Shown one piece after another: positions 36,478 through 48,489 of a stretch of DNA of 64,000 nt; the stretch's first letter is position 1; each line of letters opens with the position of its first letter. The stretch is from Leptobrachium leishanense (Eukaryota; Chordata; Amphibia; Anura; Megophryidae), in contig CM019066.1 in NCBI GenBank assembly GCA_009667805.1, positions 114,008,190-114,072,189 of the forward strand, written 5' to 3'. Under the pieces are notes generated by a model that was not told the origin of the DNA, searched no databases, and saw nothing but the letters and a program-made list of their open reading frames with translations. A program made the position numbers and the translations under genes.

Positions 36478-37317
36478 CAGGGTAATTCAAAGAGATTCGA
36501 AAAGTCACCGCACGTTCGGTGACTTTTCGTTCTCTTCAATTTCGGTTCGTTTTGCCGATCCCATTTCGGTGACCCTGCGGTGTATTCAGCAAACACCAGA
36601 GGGTCCCCGAATTGCAGGGAAAAGCTACCGCAAACCTGACTAAAACTAGCCGCAAAAAAAAACGAAGCCACCGGAAAAAGCCGAGAAAAAGCCGAGACCG
36701 CAGACAGAGGGAGGTGAATAAATTAGCAAAACAGTTTGTATGAATGTGAAAGTGAAAAGCTGTTTGCAAAGAAACTACTGAGCGAAAATGTCTGAAATTT
36801 GCATATGAGGTCCAGGGAATGATAATAAAAAGGGCTGTTACAGAAAAAATAAGTAAACTTAAAAAGAAAAAAAAAATCGGACTTTTAGAAAAAAAAAAAA
36901 TTCAGAAAGATGCTTAAAGTATCCTAAAAAATTTATAAATAAAGAGACTCTTTACTGCAGAATTTTATAATGAACGGTTTATTAGATATTGAATTAAAAC
37001 AGGAATATTTTTAACATTGAAGCCTATGGGATGCTCCTGAATAAACTTGCCGAATTAAACCACCGAATGGCAGGGCATTTCGGGAACCTTTCACTGCTGG
37101 TTTGTGTTCTCTGAATAGCCGAAGCAGTGCTTTTTCATGTGGATTTCACTGCCCTCGAACAGGCACCGAACAGGCACCGTATGTTCAGGCAATTCGCCAG
37201 GATTTGGCGAATTGCCTGCTCTCTGGATAGCCGAATGGCCAGGAAAGGTAACCGAACGCTGATTTTCAGCGTTCGGTTACCTTTCTCAAGCAATTTGGAT
37301 CTCTTTGGATAACCCTG
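36478..37317. mobile_element. Large MITE, TTCAAAGAGA family, copy 4 (complete)
   Basis: Begins CAGGGTAATTCAAAGAGATT and ends ATCTCTTTGGATAACCCTG. The subterminal hairpin AAAAGTCACCG/CGGTGACTTTT lies at 36498-36528. A second inverted pair near the right end (CGAACGCTGAAAA-like around 37250-37275) is also kept. It is non-coding. The immediate flanks share only ACA on both sides, so the target duplication is uncertain. Confidence 0.85.
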
Positions 37318-37437
37318 ACAGTTACAGCATTTATATTGCAGCAAAAATTCTGCAGCGCTTTATTTGTAAAGCGTCAACAGATTCTGTAGAGCTGTTCAGT
37401 GGGTAGGACAAAACAAACCAAATATACATACCAGTTA
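37318..37437 (-). mobile_element. L2-type tail (minus), interrupted by a MITE
   Basis: Reads TTCTGCAGCGCTTTATTTG and CAACAGATTCTGTAGAG on the plus strand, the reverse of an L2-type end. It seems to continue beyond the MITE at 37824-37900 with GCTCATGAGCTTGCAATCT. Confidence 0.55.
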
Positions 37438-37820
37438 GGCTAGGGTCAGACGAACGCATTTTTCACGTCGTCCGTGAAAAAGTGCGTTTCGAACGAATGG
37501 ACGTATTTTTTCACGGAATATGCGATTGCGGTCATACCATGCGCATTGTCATCCGTGATTTTGTACGGCTCATCAATAAAACCCTTTTTGCGTCTGAACG
37601 TTATGTTGGCCGGACATTAGCAGCGTCTGACGTCTCCTAATCACGCACACATGCCGCTAGCAGACGCAGCGCACTCTGTACGTCCGTACTAGCGGTATCA
37701 CGTTCTCGAACAAAATGCGTTTGTTTGCCGCTTTGTACATTGCCCGTCATTTGCTGCTACTACGGCCATGATAAAGTGCGGCTGCACGCGCGTTCGCGCT
37801 GCGTTCGTCTGACCCTAGCC
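37438..37820. mobile_element. Harbinger-like MITE, GGCTAGGGTCA family, copy 2
   Basis: Ends GGCTAGGGTCAGACGAACGC and the exact inverse. Both flanks are TTA (37435-37437 and 37821-37823), a proper 3-bp duplication. The interior is CpG-rich and resembles copy 1 at 1295-1697, with shared GTTATGTTGGCC and GACGTCTCCTAATCACGCAC stretches. Non-coding. Confidence 0.85.
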
Positions 37821-37969
37821 TTAGACACACTGAAAACAATAGAAGAGGGCACAGCTCATGAGCTTGCAATCTAAGACACTGCACAGAGACAAGGGATTGG
37901 AGAAGACAGCGCAGAAGTGCAATGTCCATGTCTAGTGCATATATACATACAAATTTACATATTATTATT

Positions 37970-38072
37970 ATTAATCTTTATTTATAAAGCGCCAGCATAT
38001 TCCACAGCGCTGTACAATGTTATCATATGCAACATTTACAATTTTCTTTTTATTACTTGTGTGTTCTACCTC
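37970..38072 (-). mobile_element. L2-type tail fragment (minus)
   Basis: An (ATT)n run is followed by TTTATAAAGCGCCAGCATAT and CCACAGCGCTGTACAATG, the reverse of the L2-type 3' end. The hAT element at 38073 inserted just after it. Confidence 0.6.
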
Positions 38073-38544
38073 CAGGGGCGGACTGACCCATCGGACACCA
38101 CCCGAGGGCCCGCAGGTGGTAGGGACTCGGTCAGTGTGCCCCGCGGCCACCGGGTTCTTGCTCCCTCTCAGCTGTTTAATTGTCCAACCGGATGGCTGGG
38201 CCGGCGCCCAGCGGCGCATGTCGCGCAATTGCTCTCAGGCTCAGCCTCCCTCCATCTCCCACCTGTCGGTTCTGAATGCAGAGTGCCTCCCACATTGAAA
38301 CTACGAGGCACACTGCGTTGGCACCACCCCTCAGCGTCACGTGATGTGCAGTGACCGCTGGTGCAGGAGAGGGGACAGAGAGAGAACATCCAAGGAGGCA
38401 AGGGGTGCGAGCCTGCAGAGGTCCAACCGAATCAGCCTGCCTGCCTGGAGATGGAGGACAGTCTCCAGAGAGGACGTGAGATTTTTATTTTTAGGGGGGG
38501 GTTGGTAAAATTACAGACAGTTACAAGCAAGCAGAGCAGGGGTG

Positions 38545-38745
38545 GTGAAACAAAGTGAAGAGGGGGGAGAAAAAAGTGAGGAGGGGGTGAAATAAAGTGA
38601 GGAGGGGTGAAATAAAGTCAGGAGGGGGAGTGAAAAAAGTGAGGAGGGGGAGAAATAAAGTGAGATGGGGATAAAGTGAGAAGGGGCTAAAGTGAGGAGA
38701 GTGGGAATAAAGTGAATAGGGAGGAATAAAGTGAGGGGGCCTACT
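38545..38745 (+). repeat. Purine-rich tandem repeat, about 20-bp unit
   Basis: Units are variants of GTGAAATAAAGTGAGGAGGG with losses and gains. About nine can be counted. The strand is almost pure purine, so the block could form triplex-type structures; that last point is inference. Confidence 0.85.
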
Positions 38746-38760
38746 GGGGGGAGGCTGTGG

Positions 38761-39045
38761 AGCTCTGTGAAACACTCCTACAAACCACACATTATTGTGA
38801 GTTTTATTGCAGTGGAGCTCTGTGATATGCTCATACACACCGCACATTACTGCGAGTTTTATTGCTGTGGTGCTCTGTGATACGCTCATACACACTGCAC
38901 ATTATTGTGAGTTTTATTGCTGTGGATTCTGTGATATGCTCATATACACTGCACATTGCTGTGAGCTTTATTGCTGTGGAGCCCTGTGATACGCTCATAC
39001 ACAGTGCACATTACTGCGAGTTTTATTGCTGTGAAGCTCTGTAAT
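38761..39045 (+). repeat. 55-bp tandem repeat, 5 units
   Basis: Each unit contains CTCTGTGATATGCTCATAC, then ACACTGCACATTA and GAGTTTTATTGCTGTGG. Five consecutive units are complete and differ at a few bases each. Frames over the array are repeat artefacts. Confidence 0.92.
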
Positions 39046-39433
39046 GTGCAGTGTATCATTAATTTACAGAATCTTTTGAAGTGATCGGCAGTTTCCCACA
39101 ATTGCCACAGGGACATGCTGGGCTGTGGCACCGCCTTAGCTGCAATGAGTGGGTGATAGCTGCTGCAGCAGAGCGGCCGCCATCTGTAAGTCTGAAGGGA
39201 GCATAATGGATTCCCCAAATCGCTGTTGGGTCCAAGTGAATTTTCTTTTCACAACTTTTTAAAAATATTATTTCAATGCGTTAAGAAATAAATTCTTTAG
39301 CACAATAATGTACATGTGGGTGTTGCGTTGTAGGGGGTGGGGTTTTGTATGGGTGTGGGTGCGGTACAAGGTGGCCTCATGGTCTCCTATTGCCCGGGGG
39401 CTCCATTAGTTGTCAGTCCGCCCTGTCTACCTC

Positions 39434-40651
39434 CCCAATCTTTAGTTTTTCATCTCTACAGTTTATGGTGTATTGGAGCGCTTCTCTTCGTTCATGCTTA
39501 GGTGACTGTGAATTGCTGCTGTTCAGTTTTGATGTCTTTCGTATTGACCTCTTGACTCTGAAACATAAAAAATTATACATATATTTATCATTCGGTATAA
39601 ATCTGTTATAAATATGAAAACTACAGGTAGAACTCATACAATATTAAATGTCTTAAGTGCTGACTTTATAGTTTGTGAGGAAACTTGTAACCGACCGTTT
39701 AAACCACATTATCCTGGGAAGGCCTAATGCTCCCGTTTGTGCAGAATAGAAGTTTGTATAGACATGATGTGTTGTAGTTTGATGACATGATTTTACTGCA
39801 CTTACCGGTACTAATGCCACGTTATAAGCCAAATAAATTATAGCTGGCTAACCTAGCATCCCGATTATTGTGCGGGAAATGGTGAACAATGAATGATACA
39901 GCTCCACAAATGGCAGGTAACATTTTAAATTGCACTTGTAAACTCCCAGAAGTCCAACACCTATAAATCACAGTTTTAATATTTTATTTGCTACATCAGT
40001 TAAGATGTGTACCTGAAATAAAAATAATTGCTTGGTTTCACTATATACCATCTGTTAAAACAAGGTCTGTTATAGAAACAGACACCACAGAGTAACATAA
40101 AAAAAACATATAAAACTTTATTTATAATGAGGCGATTTCCAAACGAAAACCTTCCAGCACTCCAAAGAAAATGAATGTTCTTTCAGCGTGCCCTTCCATT
40201 ACTTTTCATAGACTGGTAAGAAATATCATTCGGTGTTATGAAGAGCTTGAAGGAAAAATGGCTTTTTTTACGTGTGTCATTGAAAATAAAAGATATTTCA
40301 TTATAGCCTCTTGTGTGTTGTGTTGTGTTGAATACATATAAGAAAATGGCTCTTTTCCCGTGCTTCTGTGGGAGTGGCCATTTGTAGGATAATTTCCCTC
40401 ATACAAGAGGTAAGTGATCTTTATCAGATTTCCTTGTTTTGAGAGTCCCAGTGTTTCCTCTGCAAATCAGTGTTTTTGAAAGCGCACTGGGCCTTCACTA
40501 CCTATGCAGCCCTTACTTGAGTAAAAATGGCTGCTGCCACAGATCAAGGAAATGTCAGAGGATGAGTTTAAGAGCATCACATCTCTTACAATTCACATTT
40601 TAAATAGATTTACATTTATCCATTACATTATAAGATGCTATAATTCATGTA
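39434..40651. other. Unannotated stretch
   Basis: No gene or bounded repeat was recognised. The sequence is AT-rich and without tandem structure; frames are short. Confidence 0.45.
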
Positions 40652-41357
40652 GGGCCCTATTTCATTCCTCGCGCATCGGTTTTGCGCGCACGCAAATGCG
40701 CATTTGCACAGAACGTCGTATTTCAACGTTCGCGCAAACGATGCGCGTTATCGTTTGACGCGGATGGACTTGCGCGAGCGTGATGAACTGTGCGCGTCCT
40801 ATACTTAACATTGTGAGCGCAAATGCGTTAAGTGGATGGTATTTCAATAGATGCGCAACTTCCTACGAACGACGTTTGCGCGCATATTTTTAACGTCTTT
40901 GAAAACCTGGTGTTAACTGCAAATCTGAACGTTCTGGCCGAAACAAAATACACCAGCACGAAAAAAAAATACAGCACAGTATAGTTACACATTCTACACA
41001 TACCCAAACCAAAAAATTGTGAATCCGTGCATATTTTTTTTATTGCTGCAGCATGTATACTCAAATTTATTTTGACAGGCGCAAAAACGATAGTGAGTCA
41101 ATTAAGGTGAATTGATGTCAATTAAGGTTCTTAATTCTGATTGGCTGAATCCAGCAAAACAAACAGTCCGCACACTGATTTACATGCGCAACGTTACTGC
41201 GCGCGTATTACACTTCGTTTTACGTGTTTTTTTTACTAATGTTATTTTTTGACGCATGAGAAAATGCGTTCGGATCGAATATCACGTTAATTTTCGCGCG
41301 ATAATGCTGGACAATGCGCACAAAAAACATTTTTGCGCAGAGAATGTAATATGGCCC
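40652..41357. mobile_element. Harbinger-like MITE, GCGC-rich family, copy 2
   Basis: Begins GGGCCCTATTTCATTCC and ends GAATGTAATATGGCCC, with a GTA duplication on both sides (40649-40651 and 41358-41360). The interior follows copy 1 at 8491-9189: GCGCGTCCTATACTTAACAT, then CTGGCCGAAAC, AAATACACCAGC and ACATTCTACACATACC. It is marked by TTTGCGCG/CGCGCAAA words. It has no coding capacity. Confidence 0.85.
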
Positions 41358-41360
41358 GTA

Positions 41361-42151
41361 ATCTTTTATTTTCAATAGTAATGCAAATGATCACAGTTTA
41401 TCTTGTTAAGAATATGTTTGCATTTCACAGCTCTATCCCCAACTGGAATATGGGTAAGCAAAGATCTCCCAGATGTTTTTTGATCTTCCACACCAAAAAC
41501 AGCAACACTCATGTAACATAGAAATATGACTGCCACATCTATGTGGCTTAAACAATGAATTATTGGTTGTCAAGGTTGTTTAATAAAATATAAATTTGTG
41601 AAGCATGGCAAGAGAAATGGAAACTGGAGCCCAAAACAGAATAAAATTGTTTAATTTTTTTTATTTTCCACTTGAATATTTTAACCTAAAATGTTCAATC
41701 CACTTACTTTTGTTATACATTTCTTGGTTTTGTGAATAACGATTTATATTAGCCTATTTCTCTAAAATGGCCAGACCAGAGCGTTGAATAATCTCTGAGT
41801 TGCACCCAACAGATGAACCTCCATTGATATGAAAACAAATTCAGCTCTGGCAAACTAAATTAAAAATGATAAATGCCCTTTCAAAGTCTTTTATGAAGGC
41901 AGCTGGAACTATGATTGTTATCAACATATCTGTGTGTGAATAATATTGGGTCTATTCATTAAAGACCGATCCTTTACCAAGATAGGGAAATTTGACTAAT
42001 TCAGACAAACTGTAACCGAGACAGGGTTACTCAAACTCTAATAATCAAGTAGCACAAACTCTGTTAATGCTCGGACTTTTGTGATTACAGCCATATTTTG
42101 CACATGTTTCATACTTACAAAAAAACTGCCACTGTGTATATGAAACTCTTG
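41361..42151. other. Unannotated stretch
   Basis: No supportable gene. Near 41950 a GTCTATTCATTAAAGAC word resembles the end of the GTCTATTCA MITE family, but no opposite end was found. Confidence 0.45.
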
Positions 42152-43046
42152 CAGTGTTATTCAAAGAGAATCGAAAATTCACTGCACGTTCGGTGACTTT
42201 TCGTTCTCTTTAATTCGGTGTGATTTGGCGTTCCCATTTCGGCGACCCTGCGTTGTATTCAGCAAGCACCACAGGGCCGCCGTAATGCAGGGAAAAGCAG
42301 CCGCAAACCCACCGGAAAACCAGTGCGAACGCACACCGAAACACGCAAAAATATCTGGATTAACCCCGCCGAACACGCCGGAGAAACCCGAGCAGGAGCC
42401 GATCACAGCGCAGAGCAGCCGCTGGAAAAACCCGACACTGCAGACGAATGGAGTGAAAAAAAAACAGTACGCTTGAATGTTTGAAAAGTACAACGCTGTT
42501 TACAAAGAAACTGCAGAACGAAAATGTCTGAAATTTACATATAAGATCCAATGAATGATAATAAAAAGGGCTGTTACAGAAAAAAGAAAGAACAATTTTA
42601 AAAAAAAACATAAAAAAAGTTTGCAAAAAATCCCAAAAAAAGCCTAAAAGATCCTAAAAATTCTATAAATAAAGAGACTTTTTACTGCAGAATATTATAA
42701 TGAACAGTTTATTAGATATTGAATTAAAATGGGAATATTTTTAACATTGAAACCTATGGGATTCGCCTGAATAAACCTGTTGAATGAAACCACCGAATGG
42801 CAGGGCATTTCGGCAACTTTTCACTGCTGGTTTTTGTTCTCTGAATAGCCGAAGCATTGCTTCTCTATGGGGATTTCACTGCCCTCGAACAGGCACCGAA
42901 CAGGCACTGTATGTGCAGGCAATTCGCAGGATTTGGTGAATCGCCTGCTCTCTGGATAGCCGAATGGCCAGGAAAGGTAACCGAACGCTGATTTTCAGCA
43001 TTTGGTTACCTTTCGCCAGTAATTCGGATCTCTTTGAATAACCCTG
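42152..43046. mobile_element. Large MITE, TTCAAAGAGA family, copy 5 (complete)
   Basis: Begins CAGTGTTATTCAAAGAGAAT and ends GATCTCTTTGAATAACCCTG. It matches copy 1 (5573-6459) throughout, including the CTTGAATGTTTG, AAAGGGCTGTTACAG and CCTATGGGATTCGCCTG segments. The subterminal hairpin is weakened by one change (AAAATTCACTG against CGGTGACTTTT). Non-coding. Confidence 0.85.
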
Positions 43047-43256
43047 ATGGATATTTGCTTTCATTGTGTTTAAATAAAATCACTAGGATTAGTGCTTGAG
43101 GCGGAGTGCTCAAACAAAAATTCAGTTTGAGCATTAATTAACACTTCATCATTTTTAAAGGAAAAAGAATAAGGACATTTCAAGAAAAAAAAGCGGAGGA
43201 GAGAAAAGGAACAGAAGAAAAGGCAAGATAGAAAGTGAAAAATGGTCCCTTTACAC

Positions 43257-43437
43257 CAGTGTTTCCCAAACCTGTCCTCGGGACCCTCAACCAGGCCAGA
43301 TTTTGCAGATCACCTTGGGGAAATGCAGACTGAATCCTGCAATCACTGAGCAGCAAATCATATCACTGTGCTGTGCTTCAGATATCTGACAAACCTGACC
43401 TGTTAGGGGGTCCTGAGGGCAGGTTTGGGAAACACTG
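43257..43437. mobile_element. hAT MITE, CAGTGTTTCCCAAACC family, copy 3
   Basis: Flanked by an exact CTTTACAC on both sides (43249-43256 and 43438-43445). Ends CAGTGTTTCCCAAACCTG and its complement. Opposite in internal orientation to copies 1 and 2, because the GGTGATCTGCAAAAT-type segment is here near the left end in reverse. Non-coding, 181 bp. Confidence 0.95.
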
Positions 43438-43656
43438 CTTTACACAGAAAAATTGTAAATGGATTATAAAGTTTTGTTGGTCATATTGACCACGTTTGAG
43501 AAACATTCAGTGAATGAATTTAAGATAAAGCTTCTACTAGGATTAGAGTGCCTGGTACCCACTTTTTCTACACTATGGTGCTTTGAGTCTGCAGCTGTTT
43601 GGATCTCAGGAGAATCCTCCTGCCAAAAAAGGAAAACTCTGAGCAAAATATATCAG

Positions 43657-43826
43657 GTCTATTCACTAAAGGTGAAACTCAGGAGAATTGGCAGGAAAAG
43701 AGAAAATTCTAGGTCAAAATAGCCAAACCAGAAAAATTCTCCCTTTTACCTCACTTTAGAATCGGCTATTCTAGATTGTTCTCTTCTCCTGCCAATTCTC
43801 CTGAGTTTCACCTTTAGTGAATAGAC
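43657..43826. mobile_element. Short MITE, GTCTATTCA family, copy 3 (best preserved)
   Basis: Begins GTCTATTCACTAAAGGTG and ends CACCTTTAGTGAATAGAC. The inverted match continues through AAACTCAGGAGAATTGGCAG, so arms of about 40 bp enclose a short centre. Non-coding. No target duplication could be fixed. Confidence 0.85.
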
Positions 43827-44919
43827 ATGTATGAGTGCAACTCCCACTAGACGTTTCTATAAAATTCTGTGGAGACTACCTCAGTAGAACAGTATCAAGA
43901 TACTAGTCAACACTGAGTGTTGTATCATATTTGGTTACCAGAAATATACAACACAAGGAATTATATGTGGAGCAGTTAAAGTAAATCAAGACATACACAC
44001 ATTTTCTAATATATTCTGTCAGTCTCTATTAATCACTTTGTGTTACCCTTCTTTAGTGTTTAGCACAATTTTTTAAGTATTAACTGTTTCTGGAAATAAT
44101 GCATATATGTGTATCCCATTTATCTGTTTATTGCTTGCAAACACCTCTGTATCTGGTTGTTTTCCAGGGCGTTTCCGTTCAAATAAAGTACAAGTTAGCC
44201 CATGGTGTAGGGGTTAACTCTCTTTGTCGATCTTTTTGTGTCACATCATATGACTGGTGATTAATTGAATTCACCAGGTGTTGCATACATTACAGTAAGA
44301 GGTCCATTGATTGAAGTGACCCATTAGCAGCAGGTTAACACCACGCCATCCTATCTCGTTTTCCTGTGTAATTTAAACATATGGCTGTCAGTTGTTTGTT
44401 AATATCAAGACCCATCAAGGATGCCCACAATGCAGAGCCAAGGACCATGGTACTGAAAGACATGCATATCCAATATAAAAGGTCCCATTATCCCCACTGT
44501 CATTTCCAAATAAGACAAGTGGTTTTAGCATTGCCAAGACAAACAGTGTTAATTAAAAACTCTACACCAAGAGGCTTAAAACCCAAGTGATATACAGCAT
44601 TTACCCTTATTATGTTTCCGAAGCACGTACATGTGTTTATATTACAGTAGATTTGTGATTTTATCATTTACAAATTTTAGAACTTGAAAGTAATTGCATA
44701 TCATAAATAATGAACATATTATACAGTATATTGTGATGCTGAACCTTAAGTGTCAGTGTGTGAAACTCTCAGTTTTGATATCTTCTTATCTATCACTAAG
44801 GAAAACAGATGGTCTCATGGAAAATTCTATCATTCCAAAAAAGCAGGTGGTGTATCTCTGCTAGACCAGAAACTTTCAGGATTGATGATGGAAATGCCAA
44901 CTGTGCAGCAATATGTACC
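43827..44919. other. Unannotated stretch
   Basis: No gene, bounded repeat or tandem array is recognised. AT-rich. Confidence 0.45.
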
Positions 44920-45110
44920 GGCTGGGTGGAGTAGAGGTAACGTCACTGCTCTGCGTGGAGAGAGCCTGTGGAGACATGGGTTCGATCCCGACGAGCAACC
45001 TCTCCAGTAAGTTTCCTTGGGCAAGACACCTAACGGTACATACTCACCACCCAGGACACACTTGAAAACAAGAGAAATCTCAATGTATCCTTCCTGGTAA
45101 AATACTTTCT
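44920..45110 (+). mobile_element. tRNA-type SINE with L2-type LINE tail
   Basis: The 5' part carries RNA polymerase III promoter-like boxes: GGTGGAGTAGAGGTAACG (box A-like) and GGTTCGATCCC (box B, a full match to the consensus core), about 55 bp apart. The body has TTCCTTGGGCAAGACACC. The 3' part AGAGAAATCTCAATGTATCC and TTCCTGGTAAAAT is the same as the 3' end of the LINE at 28621-29100, so that LINE family is the likely mobilising partner. A TA-rich tail follows. Confidence 0.85.
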
Positions 45111-45802
45111 CCAAAAATATATATATATATATCGCGAATCTATAACACTTGATGATAGCGAATTTAACCCAAACTTTGCACATTATCTCATCCATTCCCT
45201 ATTTTGGGAATTATCACCAGGGATGCCTGTAGGTGTGTAAATGGAGACATAAGACCTCTTACCTCACATTTTGGATTTGAAGCAACATTGGAGCAAATAA
45301 ATTGAATGGTAATGTTTTTTATTTATTTAGGAAACCATCATAGGAAATATGAATCTCATGAATTCAGGTAAATATATTTTTGTGTCTTCTCATATATTAT
45401 ATAGCCAGACACAGTCAATGATCAGGACCATGTAAGGATTTTAACTAATAAGGAAGTGCTATGTGTAGTTATTTAGGCATTGGTGTTAAAATACTGAGTG
45501 AGTTTGGTACGGTTTTCTAAACAACTGGTTATGTGATGTGTAAAACGCATAAGGTGACAGACGTTTATGACCCTTAAAGTAGATCCCGGAAGTGGCAGCT
45601 TTCAATCAAGCTGGGTTAACATAATGTACAAGGAAAGCTGTTACCTTAACAGTGCTCCCAATAATTTAGATTTAATAACTGATTCTGCTTTTCCTCGATG
45701 CAGAAAAAGAAGGCTGAAACGGGTTGACTGATACATACATTGGATGAGTGAAGCTGATCAAAGTGAAAGCCATACTTTTAAACATATCTAGATCCTAAAG
45801 CT
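45111..45802. other. Unannotated stretch
   Basis: No gene is supported. A GCTGAAACGGGTTGACTG word near 45714 resembles the 3' region of Penelope-like elements, but nothing else supports one. Confidence 0.4.
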
Positions 45803-46664
45803 TTAGGCTGGGCGTCCACTGGCACCGTATTTGTGCGATGTTGCGATCATCCGTTATTGTCCGTCGTCGTCCGTCCGATCCAACAACATGCAAGTGAATT
45901 GGACCTGCGTCCACTGCGTCCGACGTCAGACGTCCGTCTTCCAGCGACGGGTAAAGACGGCATCAGATGGGCGATCAGAACCAAATCACTCGTTTGCATC
46001 GCATGTATTTCAGCAGATCAGAGAAGATGGATGTGGAGAAACTGATCAGGGGAGTTATAAAAGCATTTAAAATTAACTATTTCTATCAGGGATCTCAAAC
46101 TCTGGCCCCCAGATGTTTCTGAACTACACCTCCCGTTATTCTCTGGCCCTTTATTGCATTCAAAGAATTCTGGGATTTGTAGGCAATATACATCTGGGGG
46201 GCCAGAGTTTGAGATCCCTGATAGAAATAGTTAATTTTAAATGCTTTTATAACTCCCCTGATCAGTTTCTCCACATCCATCTTCTCTGATATGTATGTGA
46301 GATGTGTGGGACTAGCCCTGTTTGTGTAGGGTAGGGCAGGGAAGGCTCCTTGGTTGATTGTAAGCTCTTGGGTCCTCTCTGCTACTGTTCTGTGTGTACT
46401 TGTATGTATACTTGTATTCTGTCCCACAAAGGACTGCAGTGTTTACAAAAGGAAAATGAACTATGTTTTATATGTAAAACCAGTTCATTCTGATTTTGGC
46501 AGTCTCTGCACTCCACCTGAAATCTATCTGATCGTTCGTAGTTGTTCCGACGGATCGCTTGTAGTGGAAGACCCTCGTCGGACCTAGACGGATGTCCGAC
46601 GTCGTCCATGGTCTGACGAACGCATCGGTCGTCCGACTACGGTGCCAGTGAACGCTCAGCCTTA
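45803..46664. mobile_element. Harbinger-like non-autonomous element with nested hairpin
   Basis: Left end TTAGGCTGGGCGTCCACTGG; right end, reversed, TAAGGCTGAGCGTTCACTGG. The arms agree through GCACCGTA. CpG-rich repeats of CGTCCG and GTCCGACG type lie near both ends. The TTAGGC start resembles the GGCTAGGG family, suggesting the same superfamily. The centre holds a second long inverted repeat (46017-46290). There is no transposase frame. Confidence 0.75.
46017..46290. repeat. 274-bp internal inverted repeat with hAT-MITE-like core
   Basis: The arms (about 46017-46107 and 46200-46290) are complementary from ATCAGAGAAGATGGATGTGG through AACTATTTCTATCAGGG to ACTCTGGCCCCCAGATG, with very few mismatches. 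The core 46087-46220 starts CAGGGATCTCAAACTC and ends in its inverse, like a hAT MITE. The flanks continue the inversion instead of showing a direct duplication. The element therefore looks like an inverted duplication around a MITE. Confidence 0.85.
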
Positions 46665-47379
46665 GGCTTCTTAGAAAGTTGAACCGATTCCTGCATTTTC
46701 ATTAAGAGTAAAAAAATAATACAATAATTGTACAATACATTATAGTTACAAATAAAAATTTAGGGAAAGTATTTTAATATTTTCTTTCTTTGGTTATTTG
46801 GCATAAATTTGAGTTTTTAGTTGTTTTTCTCAAGTTCAATGTTCCATGTGATGTTGTTTAGCAGTTCTTTATTGTTTCATTGGACTGTTTTTACAAAGAA
46901 CAAAAATATACGTTTGAGAAGGGTATTACTTGAGTGGAAGTGCTCATGTGATACACTTAGAATGAGTCCCTAGACCATCTGGATGTACATCTAGCATGGT
47001 GATACCTGATATGGCTTTCTCTGAGGATCTGTGCAGCAATGAGTGAGAAAGGTGACCCGAGGATGGCCTCTGGAAACGAACAGCCCGTATTTCTGGAAGG
47101 CTTGGGAATCAAGGCAGTTCCTATCAACATCAAAAAATGTAGATGGTGTTAAAAAACAAATAGGATGTAGGTGAACAGCAAACGACACATACATGAAGCA
47201 AATGTAGTCAGTGCAATGTTGCTCTATATATTCAACTTATTCTGAAATGGAGAAGGTTTACAAATCTTTAGAAAAATGTTGTAAATGATATTAAAAATGC
47301 TTGTAGGAAAAATCATGACTTAGGACTATCAAGAATTAGGGTCAAGGGAGGATATAAGCAGTAGACATTTAGACACTAA
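46665..47379. other. Unannotated AT-rich stretch
   Basis: No gene or bounded element recognised. Bases 47377-47379 (TAA) are the left target copy of the next element. Confidence 0.45.
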
Positions 47380-48489
47380 GGGCCCTATCACCTGGTGTGA
47401 GCTAAAATGCCATCGCTAAAGAAAAAACTTAGCGCCTGATGACCCACTAACAGATCACCTTGTCTGTGTACAAGGTCGTTTAGTGCACGCTAGGGAAACG
47501 GTAAGACCTGCACTGAGACCCAGTGCTAATGTGGTTGTGCACAGGATAGAACTGTTGTTTTCCAGAACTGTTGTTTTCAGAGTGCCGGGCCATACATATC
47601 CTCTTCCCTCACAAGCTTGTATAAGTATGAACACATCCAGCGAAAAGCCCTCACACCCCTGCATTATTAAAATCCTCCAAGGTGGCCGTATCATCAATGT
47701 TTTGATGAACACATATATTAATTAAAGGTGATGGGCATTGCATGATAAATGCCACCCAACAGCATGTAGAATCATTATAATGAATTTAATAGATCCAAAA
47801 GGAAGGCCAGCTGAGCAACAATAATTTCCCTGCTGCAGCATATAAATATTACATGTTTCAGGGCAAGACTTATCCATGTGGTCACCCAAATAATCAACCG
47901 CTTACATACTATGAATAACACCCAGCATAAAATGTTTAAAATTAGCCAATATATTAGAATTAGGATGTATGTGGATAAAGGATACATATATGTCATAATA
48001 GAGCCTACTGCAACTGCAGCTGCAGCAACATTGCTGACCAGTTCCATTACTATGGTGTATGGGGCCAAGAGAACATCTGTGCTGCAATCCTTTCAAGGGC
48101 CTGTTAATTTTGGGTGAGGACCTGTTTTTTGTGGGGTTTCTGAGTTAGCACCAGGGTTGAGCAGTAGGTAAAATTTTGCGATTAGCGTCCCTCCAGAAAT
48201 TGGCGCATGTGATCTGTTAGTTACAAAAGTGCTAGAGATCTCTAGCGCTCCCCATGGTAAGTATAGGACGTGCAAAGTACAGTAAGCGCACGCTACGATT
48301 TGCTAATACAGATGCTCTAAGTGATTTGTTTTCCCGTTATGAGCGAGAAGCAAACTATCTGTTGGTCAGGCGCTAGACACGCTGGAAAAAGTCTGCTAGG
48401 CAGGCGAAACACGTTGAGTGTGTCCTGATGTTTATAGGTTTTTAACTGTCTGGGGTGCCTTCAAATCCCCTGTCTTTTTCTGGTTGTTA

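Larger units (their letters stand above)
38073..39425. mobile_element. hAT element made largely of tandem repeats
   Basis: Starts CAGGGGCGGACTGACCCATC and ends GTTGTCAGTCCGCCCTG. It is flanked by an exact TCTACCTC at 38065-38072 and 39426-39433. The left 450 bp are GC-rich and non-repetitive; the middle consists of two different tandem arrays. No transposase frame is present. The perfect duplication shows the whole 1353 bp moved, or grew after insertion, as one element. Confidence 0.93.

Noticed and set aside
43459..43722. 87-codon frame next to the GTCTATTCA MITE as a small gene
   Set aside because: It overlaps the MITE, has no recognisable domain, and an antisense frame of similar length is open as well.
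44920..45010. Functional tRNA gene (box A and box B present)
   Set aside because: No full cloverleaf or acceptor stem is evident, and the sequence continues into a SINE body with a LINE tail.
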